Both the position numbers and the translations under genes were made by a program. The notes beneath the pieces were generated by a model. It saw nothing but the letters and a program-made list of their open reading frames with translations. It had not been told where the DNA came from and searched no databases. A stretch of 64,000 nucleotides of DNA from Onthophagus taurus (lineage: Eukaryota; Arthropoda; Insecta; Coleoptera; Scarabaeidae). This document shows positions 20,526 through 32,500 of this stretch, piece by piece; the stretch's first letter is position 1; every line of letters begins with the position of its first letter. The stretch is taken from positions 11,725,501 to 11,789,500 of the forward strand of contig NC_091971.1 of assembly GCF_036711975.1 (NCBI RefSeq), given 5' to 3'.

Positions 20526-23500
20526 ATGGACGATCTTGTCGAACAAACCATCGATAGATATTTTGATGTATTCGATTACATCGTATTCGGTGTTATGCTC
20601 ATTGTATCGGCTTTAATCGGTGTTTATTTTGCTTTTTTTGCTAAAGTTAAACAAGATACTACTTCAGAATACTTAATGGGGGGAAAAACTATGGGAATTT
20701 TTCCAATTTCTATGAGTCTAATAGCCAGGTAAGTTTAATTTCAAAATCACTATTATTATCCTAATATGTACTTCAAATTAAATTTTAAACTATCCATACA
20801 TTCATTTCAAAAATTGACACTTAAACGTCAAACTGACACTGCAACGTCACATCTGACATTTAATTTGACAGTTCATATTAACCTCTTAATAATCATCACT
20901 GCGATTAAATGAATATTGTAAAAACTTGTCATTTTGTGATCTTATTCCTTTACGAATTTTGAATTGGTGACTAATTATTAAATCAACGTTTTGAAAATTC
21001 AGTCTTAAACATCAAATCTGACATTTAATCTTGACAATTGACATTAATCTCTTAATAATGGTTGTGATGAAGGTCTTTAGACACATTTAATAAAGAAAAA
21101 TGCTAGGAATTTTCTTTTTTTTTAAATTTTAACATTTTAGAATGAAATACGAAGCTGTTTGATTTAGTAAAAATTGCATAGAGTTAAAAAAAGCTTTGCA
21201 GAGGGCGCAAGGTGTTGAGTACACACTATTATATTCCCATCACACTCAAGGAGGATAATAATAAGCAAATACAGTAAACCCTCGATGTAGTAAACACGCA
21301 AGGGGATTGTAAGCCGTTCGTTATAATGAGGTGATCGAAATTTCGATATAACGAATTAATTGGTTATAATTAATAACAATATTAAACAATATATATAAAT
21401 ATATACCTACATAAATAGTGGTAATTACGCTGAAAAATTATCATATGCGTTAATAACAGGTATTTTTATAAAGGTATAGAATTTTAAGTTGGCAACACTT
21501 TTTTAACTGGCGGCCATTTTGTCAGCTGTCAAGTGATTTATGTTTAGTTTGGTTTGGCATTTCAACATGAATAGACTGACGCCTCAACAACGCTTCCAAA
21601 TTGTGCACATTTATTTAGAAAATCATAGTTCTGTTCGAAATATCTGTTCATCAGAGCAATTAATTCCCCATTAACTATGGAACGTTTTCGCACCACGTTT
21701 ACTCTAAATGATAACACGCATCCACAGAGACGTCGTACAGTGCCTACAGAAGAAATCATTGCTGCTGTAGAGTGTAACGTAGAGGAAGACTCGAACCAAT
21801 CAATTGGATATGTGTCCATCCACTTTATGGAAGATTTTGCGGAAAGATCTTGGTTTGCGTGCTTACAAAATCCAACTCGTGCAAGAATTGAAGTCACACG
21901 ATCACATAGCAAGGCGTAGATTCGATGAATGGGCCCAAAACAAGATTGCCGTTGATCCCGATTTTCATAAGCGAATTTTGTTTAGCGATGAAGCTCCCTT
22001 TTTTTGTTTGAATGGATACGTCAATAAACAAAACTGCCGCATTTGGAGTGATGGTAATCCTCAAGTGTATGTTGAGGCACCGTTACATCTAGAAAAACTG
22101 ACTGTTTAGTGTGCTTTATCGGCTGGTGGAATCATTGGTTCGTACTTCTTTAAAAACGATGCTGGTCAGAACGTTACAGTCAACAGGGACCACTATAGAG
22201 CCATGATTACTGACTTTTTCGTTCATCAATTGAACAACCACAATGTGCAGGAGCTGCGCTTTCAACAAAAATTCATCTTTGTTTTATCCATTTCAAAGTT
22301 TTATACTTCTACTATAAAAAACACGCTTTATAAGTGAAGAGAAATTCAGGGCAATTAAAAAAAATGGGAATATAAGATCCTGGACTTGCAATTCATGTGA
22401 AATAAACCTAACCCCAAAAACTTTCTTGATTCTCTTCAAATTTTCGATAGAATAAGCAAATTAATGAAACATGACAGAAAAGATAATCCAGTCATTTAAG
22501 AGTAGATATCACAATTGAAATACGATAATAAAATTTTAATCAATGAGTTGAACATGATAAAACAGGAAATTTCTCCAAAATTTATTGAGAATCCAACAGA
22601 GGTGGTACCTTCAAAAATAATATCGAATAATGAAACAAACTTGAACGCACCACCACGTGCCACAAAAAAACAAACACCTGTTTCGTTTGAACGAATGAAT
22701 CCAAAACAGAGCATTGACCTCGAAAAAACAGAAGTAGTCGAGAATGAAACGAATAACAAAAATATTAAGGAAAAATACTCATTTATAGAGGAAACAAGGA
22801 AAACTGCATATAAACTTTCATATATATTTGAAATAAATCCACCTCAAAAACATACAGAATTATCGTATTATAGAAAAAATATTGTACATGCAGCATTATT
22901 TCATTCATTATATTTATTGTACTGAATACAATCTCGTCTCGCTGTCACTATTCGTAGTAAACGTATTATACCTTATAGTATATTTTTAGTGCATAGTACA
23001 ATCCATTTCTCTCAGTGCAGTATGCTTATTTGCACGTCTGTGGTTTACAACTATGTACATTTCTACCCACATAGTACAATCTACCCATAGGGCTCTGTTC
23101 TTGGACCCTACTTTTTCTGCTATACATAAATGGGTCACATGAATCACATGCTGATTCAATGTATCTCTATGCAGACGACACATCCTTTATTAACTCTTCT
23201 ACAGACCTAAGCAGCTACAGCAAAGAACTAATGAAACGTTAGAGCAAGCGAAAAAATGGTTTGACTCAAATAGTCTGCAGTTAAATAAGTAAAAAACCAA
23301 AATTCTTACGTTTTATACCAAAACATGAACGGATGTTAAGGACGAAACCGTGAAATTTCTAGGCATAACACTTTCTTCGACCTTAGCGTGGAAAGCACAT
23401 ATAATACAAAAGTTGTCAACATCCTTGTATTGCCTAAGAGTGGTGTCAATGGTTTTACGGATCAAAGAAATAAAAAGTGTGTATTTTGCATACTTTCACA

Positions 23501-26500
23501 GTATAGCAACATCTGGTATTCTTATATGGGGTGCTTCAAACGATATTGAGGTCATCTTTAAAGCACAAAAAAAAGCCGTTAGAATACTTGCAAAATTGGG
23601 TCCAAATGAGAGTTGTCGAACGATTTTCAAGGCACTAAAAATACTAACAATACCATCATGTTTTATTCTATCCTGTTTGAATTACATACATACAAAAAAA
23701 GAACACGTACCCAAGAACGCAGGTTATGGATGTGACATATTGGTACCACTACATCAAGGTCTATAGAACATAAGGTTACCCAATACCGATTCTCCTCCTC
23801 TGAGAGGCAAGGTGGGTTAGTGACGTAGCTGGTTCTATGAACAACACAACACGATGCGAGGTTTAAATATTTTATATAGACTGTACCACAGTATAGGCAC
23901 GTATAGGCTATCTTTTATTCTGACTGTATCGAACCAGTGACGTCAACCTGCGGGGTAATAATCGATACTACAGAGGCATAGGGAATTAGGTAACCTTATG
24001 TTCTATAAACCTTGCCACTACATAGACTTTCAAAGTCACAAAATAACTTCCATTATCAATCAGTTAAACTGTACAATGTACTCTTACCAAAATTAAAAGC
24101 TTTGAACACTGAAAAGTTCAAAAAATAATGAAAGGAAAATGTTGCAAGGAGACTTGTGGTTACGAATTTGTGCCATAAGCGAAAACCACGGATCTAACTT
24201 GTGATGAGATATTATACATTTAGTACTTGCTCGAAGTATCTGAAGAGATTAACCACAGCAACAGACTCCATCAATCAATAATAGAATCAAGAATCGGGCA
24301 AGAAATGATGAGGTTCCTCAAAATACCTAGACAGCGTGTAAAAATCTTTTCTTATCTACTGCCAATGAAGAAAACTGGACTTCCTAGATGTACTAAAAGA
24401 TACTTTTGAAATAAATATTGTACACGAAAAGAACACAATAACAGCCATCATTTTAAATTCTACAATAAGCATAATATAATGGACAAGTCAAAAAGACTTC
24501 TTCCCGCACCTCAACTTCCTATAAAAATCGTTTTGTTAAACTGGAATATTGAGCAAAACGCTACTTGTACCTACAATATATTTTTTATATTTAACTTCAT
24601 AACTCAAAATATTAACAATAACCGCAAACATTTTTTACTTTTTATATCTTTGATATCTCTCCTTTCGATCTTTTCGCCCAAACTTCTTCTTTTTACTTTC
24701 CTTTTTATCTTCATCCGAAGAGAAACTATCGGAACTAATCGGACTCAACCTCCGTTTATACTCAACATTTTTATTTTTCTCCAAAAGTTCCTTACGATAC
24801 AAATTTACATCCTCTTCCAAATTCTTCCCTTTCCTCCGCTTTCTTTTCCCACTTTCCAATTCATCTTGATATTGCATCACCATCACCTCAATCCTACGTA
24901 AATTTCCCCGTTCCTCTTCCGTAATCTGATTCAATTGACTTTTTAATTCTTTCATTTGCCGTTCAAGTTCCATATTATAAATCTGTTTCGTTGACATGGC
25001 TTGAGCTTCAATGTCTTGAGGGTCAACACTTTCCCATTTCGATTGAACGAAATCCGATTGATTCGGTTGCGAATTTCGTTTTGCAATTGCCGTTGGAAGA
25101 ATGGTCACGTCCGCGCTTATTGCTAAGTCGGTTTTAATTTCGTTTTTTAAAAGGGATCGTTTAATTAAATTTTGACCATCTAATGGTTCGTCATTTTCGG
25201 AATCATCGTTTACATCGATTTCTATCGTTTTTATAAATAATTTTTCGAGACGTCGTAAAAATTCGTTTGGATAAATTTTCCAAATATTCCAAGAATGAAT
25301 TACTTTTAAAATTCTAAAACAATAAAAATAATTGAAATCTATTATACGAGTTATTAATTAAGAAAAATAGTTTTATAGATTATTAATGTACTAGTTACTA
25401 GTTTCGGCAGTAATAGGCCATCATCAGAGACAACGTTAAATGTCTGATGATATCTTAATCTATTACTGTGTGATCAGTGTGATCACATCAGGGATGTATT
25501 GAATGGGAGCACATGCTGGGTCGAACGGGAGAGGAGAGAGACTGGATGGCGATATTATATATAACATTTGACATAGTCTCTGATAATGGCCGAGTACCGA
25601 AACTAGTAACACTAAAGTAACAATAAAGACAAGTTCAAGTACATTAATAGTGTATAAAGTGATTTACCTATTTTTGAAATCATCTTTATCTTTATCATAT
25701 TTTAACGCATCACAGGATTTTTCTAAATTTTCAAAAATCTTTTTAAGATGTCTCCGAAATTCATTAATATAAGTCATTTTTCCACCTCCACCTTTTTTAA
25801 TGTAGGAATTATATAAAACGTCGGAAATTAAATAAAGCCTAGCAATCTTTTTGAGAGGATTCGTGGCGGCATTTTCGAAAGATTCCGCGATTAAGATCGA
25901 AATATCTTTAGCCGCAATTTCGTGGTTGATACAAAAAATCATCGTTTCTCCTATTTTAATCCTTGACGAGTTCAAATTTTGAATATAATTAATCAAACGA
26001 TTTCTTTGTGCTTGCGATAACGTTTTTTTGTCGTCTTTTTCATTTTTAACTAAATTATCGGGCATTCCTAAACTGTAATTAGGCGTTATTGGGGGTATCC
26101 ACACACTGCCGTTTTTAAACATACGAAACTCTTTGTTTGACCATTCATAAACGCTTTCGCCGTTCAAAACTGAATAAAGTTTCCATCTATAATAAATATG
26201 ATTCGGCGATTTATTGTCAAACAAAAACTGGAACATTGAATTATTAATTTCTTTATTCATAATCATCGCTTCAAATAACGGACCTTCTTTAACGACGAAT
26301 TCGACCATCCGATGAATTGTGGCTAAAAACTTTTTATCTAAAGGAATTGTAACTGTTACATAAGCATCTTTTAAAACATCATCAATGTTTTCTTTATTTC
26401 TTAAAATATCTGATTTAATGTGTGCATTAAAAGGTAATCCAGTTTGAGGGGGTGGTAAAAGTAATTTTAATAATTCAGGTGGGATATATACAGGGTGTTG

Positions 26501-29500
26501 TGGTAACTCAACAGGTTTAGCCCAACCAACGCGCATATCATCACGATTCTTTAAACACTCCAACGCTCTCTCACCATCTTTTCTACTCATATACGCTACA
26601 AATCCAACGTTGGATCGACCACGTTCTTCATTTCTAGGCCACATTATTTTAACGCTCGCTAATGGCCCGTAAACGCCAAAAATCTTCATTAAATCTTGCT
26701 CTGTTATATTAACATTAATGTTTGCAACGAAAAGATTCGTCGTTGATACATCATCAGATTCAAAACAAACTAAATTCTGTGTAGATGATTCATTTCTTAT
26801 TTTTAAGCGTTCATCTCTTTCAATATGTCTTTGACGTAATTCTTCTTTTAAAAGTTCCAAGTTTGATTTTGGTTTACCAGATTTTATGCGTTCATTTCGA
26901 GTATCTCTTAACAAAGTCGCACATTCAATCGCTTTCTTTATCGTCTCTTGATTCCCGTGGTGTCTTAATACAGGTTTTGGATTGTAAATTTTACCTTTGT
27001 CGTGTTCGTTTTCTTTATCTTTTGCGTATAAAATTCCCGATTTGACAAAAAGCTTATTTGGGGGGGTTGAATTGTCTTGAAATGTTTGGATAAATTCTTG
27101 AAAAGCGTAAGCTGTCGCTTCTTGTTCTTCTCGTTGTTTCCTTTCTAAATCACGTTTAGACATTTTCTTTAATTGAGGTTTTTGTTAATTGTGTTTTATT
27201 GTTACTATGGAAATATAAAATTACTTCTGGAAATAAAAATCATATATTATGGTAAAATTGTTTTCTACGTTATCAACATTTTTAGTTATTTTTAAGTCAA
27301 CTGTCAAATATGCAAAGTTGGTAGTACTTTCCATGGACAGTACTATCTAACAAGACGGATACTTTTATTGACCAAAAACTAGAACTAACACTAGACCTAG
27401 ACCGATTAGTTTCCATAAATCCCGTTATTATGGTACTTTAAATAGAACTCTGCACATTTTACAGCTATCAAGTTAACATTATCAAATTAGAAATATCGTA
27501 TCTCAGGAACTAATTGAGATATCGGAATGAAATAAGAAGCAATTTATACCAAATTTAATCTAGTTTTATTGTGCCATAAATAATTTCTTAGTTTCCATAA
27601 ATTCCGTTATTATGGTACTTTAAATAGAACTCTGCACATTTTACAGCTATCAAGTTAACATTATCAAATTAGAAATATCGTATCTCAAGAACTGATTGAG
27701 ATATTGGAATGAAATAAGAAGCAATTTATACCAAATCTGATCTAGTTTTATTGTGCCATAAATAATTTCTTAGTTTCCATAAATCCCGTTATTATGGTAC
27801 TTTAAATAGAACTCTGCACATTTTACAGGTATCAAGTGAACATTATCAAAGTAGAAAAATCGTATCTCAGGAACTAATTGAGATATCGGAATGAAATAAG
27901 AAGCAATTTATACCAAATCTGATCTAGTTTTATTGTGCCATAAATAATTTCTTAGTTTCCATAAATCCCGTTATTATGGTACTTTAAATAGAACTCTGCA
28001 CATTTTACAGGTATCAAGTGAACATTATCAAAGTAGAAAAATCGTATCTCAGGAACTAATTGAGATATCGGAATGAAATAAGAAGCAATTTATACCAAAT
28101 TTAATCTAGTTTTATTGTGCCATAAATAATTTCTTAGTTTCCATAAATTCCGTTATTATGGTACTTTAAATAGAACTCTGCACATTTTACAGCTATCAAG
28201 TTAACATTATCAAACTAGAAATATCGTATCTCAAGAACTGATTGAGATATCGGAATGAAATAAGAAGCAATTTATGCCAAATTTGATCTAGTTTTATTGT
28301 GCCATAAATAATTTCTTAGTTTCCATAAATCCCGTTATTATGGTACTTTAAATAGAACTCTGCAGATTTTACAGCTATCAAGTTAACATTATCAAATTAG
28401 AAATATCGTATCTCAAGAACTGATTGAGATATCGGAATGAAATAAGAAGCAATTTATACCAAATTTGATCTAGTTTTATTGTGCCATAAATAATTTCTTA
28501 GTTTCCATAAATCCCGTTATTATGGTACTTTAAATAGAACTCTGCACATTTTACAGCTATCAAGTTAATATTATCAAACTAGAAATATCGTATCTCAGGA
28601 ACTAATTGAGATATCGGAATGAAATAAGAAGCAATTTATACCAAATCTGATCTAGTTTTATTGTGCCATAAATAATTTCTTAGTTTCCATAAATCCCGTT
28701 ATTATGGTACTTTAAATAGAACTCTGCACATTTTACAGGTATCAAGTGAACATTATCAAAGTAGAAAAATCGTATCTCAGGAACTAATTGAGATATCGGA
28801 ATGAAATAAGAAGCAATTTATACCAAATCTGATCTAGTTTTATTGTGCCATAAATAATTTCTTAGTTTCCATAAATCCCGTTATTATGGTACTTTAAATA
28901 GAACTCTGCACATTTTACAGGTATCAAGTGAACATTATCAAAGTAGAAAAATCGTATCTCAGGAACTAATTGAGATATCGGAATGAAATAAGAAGCAATT
29001 TATACCAAATTTAATCGAGTTTTATTGTGCCATAAATAATTTCTTAGTTTCCATAAATTCCGTTATTATGGTACTTTAAATAGAACTCTGCACATTTTAC
29101 AGCTATCAAGTTAACATTATCAAACTAGAAATATCGTATCTCAAGAGCTGATTGAGATATCGGAATGAAATAAGAAGCAATTTATACCAAATTTAATCTA
29201 GTTTTATTGTGCCATAAATAATTTCTTAGTTTTCATAAATCCCGTTATTATGGCACTTTAAACAGAACTCTGCACATTTTACAGCTATCAAGTTAACATT
29301 ATCAAATTAGAAACATCATATCTCAGGAATTAATTGAGATATCGGAATAAAATAAGAAGCAATTTATACCAAATTTTATCGTTTTATTGTGCCATAAATA
29401 ATTTCTTAGTTTCCATAAATTCCGTTATTATGGTACTTTAAATAGAACTCTGCACATTTTACAGCTATCAAGTTAACATTATCAAATTAGAAATATCGTA

Positions 29501-32500
29501 TCTCAAGAACTACTTAATTGAGATATCGGAGTGAAATAAAAAGCAATTTAAAGCAAATTTGTTCTAGTTTTGTTGTGTCATAAATGATTTCTTAGTTTCC
29601 ATATACCTCTCGGTTATGGTGGTTTGAATACAATTCAGCATTTTTAATTATTAAGGTTGTTTTCATAAACATTTTTTATTGCGCAGTAACTTTTCTTTTA
29701 AAAACAGAACTTTTTATTCCTGTTTCTAGTTATAGGTCTAGTGTTAGTTCTAGTGACAGTGCTAGATAACGCTAGGTTGTATTGAACCAAAGTCGTTTTG
29801 AAGCATTTGCTATTACAAAGTGCAAAAAAAAGTAGACTCCCCAAGCATGACGTCACAATCGGGCCATCGAGCTGTGGGATGCAGCAATCCTTTTAGATTT
29901 TACCCTTTCATAATTTACACAAAATTGCAATTTTTAAATAAAAACTTTGATGTTGTCTTACCAAATAGCTTAATTATTTATAGGTTATTATTAAACAAAA
30001 ACCTTTTATTTTAAAAACAAATGTTTTTAGTTACATATCAGGAATAAGTATGTTAGGAATACCAGCAGAAATTTACACCTACGGGACCCAATTTTGGATG
30101 ATAATTACATCAGAAGGTTTAGTATCCATAACAATGGCAGTTGCATATCTTCCTGTTTTTTACAAATTGCAAATTACCTCGAGTTATGAAGTAAGTACCA
30201 CAGATTAAGAACTTAATCATTCAATTAGATTTTTTTTGCATTTTTATAGTACTTAAATCTAAGGTTTAATCAAACAGTAAGATTATTAGGATCAACTTTA
30301 TTTCTTCTCAAGATGCTCCTTTACATACCAATAGTGATATATGTGCCTGCACTGGCTTTTAGCCAAGGTAAGATAATAAAAGCTTATAGAACCCAAATTT
30401 CTTCGATTTTTTTCTAATTTTTAGTAACGGGTATTCACTTGCACCTTGTAACACCAGTTGTATGCATCGTTTGCATTTTTTACACAACATTGGTAAGTAA
30501 AAAACCCATCAAATTCTAGCGCTATTCATGTTTACCACAAAACTGTTAAACTGACACACAATGCTACTGACGAAATAACGAATATCGTATGGAGTTACAT
30601 CTAAAACGGGACCGACGAGTATCAATACAATTAACGAAGCAAGAAGGGGGCCCTCGTTTACTAACGACGGCGAAATAACAAGCACTGACGGTATGAATAC
30701 TGACATAATTAACGATAACGCTAACAGAAGCATTAGGGCTTGATCGTCCATATCGTCTTGCTGATTACCTGCATCTTGTTGTCCTTCGATTTCCATTGTC
30801 GGAGATGACCATAAATGTTTAAATTTTTCGTACATTTCGGCATGCCTGTGTACTGTGAATTTTGATCGAGCATTTAACTAGTAGACACTAAAATTTTGAA
30901 TCGTTGACGTTTGATTTGTTTTTATAAAGTGACGTTTGTGTTTTTGTTTTAATTGATTAGTAGGCGGCGTATAAGTTTTAAAGTTGGCAAAATTTATTTA
31001 TTCAAAAATTAAGAATTCTACAATAAACAAAGGTAATATAAATAATAAAATATATGAATAAAATAAATACTTAAAATTTGTTTTAATATCTTCACAAAAG
31101 TAGGAATGTAGTTTGTTTTTGGTGGTTGTTAAAAGATGGCGCTACGCGAAGCGCTTACAAATTTATTATGCTAATAAATACAATTTTTGCAATTGCTCAA
31201 CAAAAATGTTTTTTTTTAATAATAGATATCAAAATATCATTTCAATACCTACAAGATGAAAAAATTACTTCAGTTTGGTTATTATGTTATTAAACAAATC
31301 GTAGATGTTTCTATTCATAGATGGCGATATGTGACGAGAAAATACGTTTATAAAAATCAATTTAATAAATTTCTTAATAAAAATACACTAAATTAATTAA
31401 GAAAACTTAATTAAGTCAAATAAATAAAGTATTTGAATTTGCATCAATTCTTGTATTGGATATCCTATACTTTTCGTTATGGTCAAATTCAAATGAAATT
31501 TTCCAAATGTCAAATTTGACATTTAAATTTTTCATCTATTAAATACATTAAAGTGAAGTGCCCGAAATTTGTGGCCATGGTACGCCAAAAATGGATTCCT
31601 TTAAGCACGCGAGGTTGGGACAGTCACAAACAATATGACTTACCATCTCGTCTTCCATTTCACATCCTCTACAAAGGGGTGTGTTCGCCAGCTTCATGTA
31701 GAACATATGCTTATGTAACCTGATGTCTCTGGTCAGGAAGTGAGTGAGGAACCTCAAGTCACTTTCTGATTTTCCCAGGAACTGAGTTGATCTCTTCTGG
31801 TCAAGGTAGAGCAGAGTTTTCTTTGCAAAGACACCTACTGCAATCTCATCCCATCTATCATGATCACATTAGTTGCTATATTTATAGCAGTTATTTCGTT
31901 ATTTCCTCATGGAGCCATAGTTTGGTGCTCAGCACTAAAACGTGCATACAAGGCTAGATTTTTGCACCAATTGCAATTGTTCAGCTAAAACTTGATTTTG
32001 TGGTTGAATCAGAAGATTGTTAATATCAGAGTATAAAGGACAATATAATTAACTTGAATGCATTAATTTAATTATTTTAAATACATTAATGAAGATATTG
32101 ATTTTAGGGTGGATTGAAAGCAGTAGTATGGACAGATACAGTTCAAACATTAGTTATGTTTTGTGCTTTGGTATGCGTAGCAGGAATGGGAACAATAAAC
32201 GCTGGAGGATTCACAAAAGTATGGAATACAAATAACGAAGGAGGTCGAATCGATTTTTTTAAGTAATAAAAAGTATAAAAAAAGTAGTTTCAAAATCAAA
32301 TTTTTTGTTTTACACAGTTTTAATTGGGATCCAACAATAAGACATACATTTTGGACCGTTTCAATCGGGAATTACTTTGGTTGGTTAGCTTCTTGTTCTA
32401 TAAACCAAGCAATGGTACAAAGATGTCTTGCAATGCCCACATTAAGAAAGGCCAACATGTAAATTAATTAATCAAGTCTTTTATTTTTTTATTTATTATT

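Noticed and set aside
24479-24901. 140-codon plus-strand Phe/Leu-rich ORF resembling a membrane protein
   Set aside because: Exact antisense of the Lys/Glu-rich U2SURP C-terminus, which explains the hydrophobic composition.
27407-29640. CRISPR-like or coding repeat
   Set aside because: 182-bp monomers abut directly and every frame contains stops; it is a satellite.
30840-31540. A missing transporter exon within intron 4
   Set aside because: Exon 4 joins exon 5 directly in phase and family order (CIFYTTL then GGLKAVVW), so nothing is missing.
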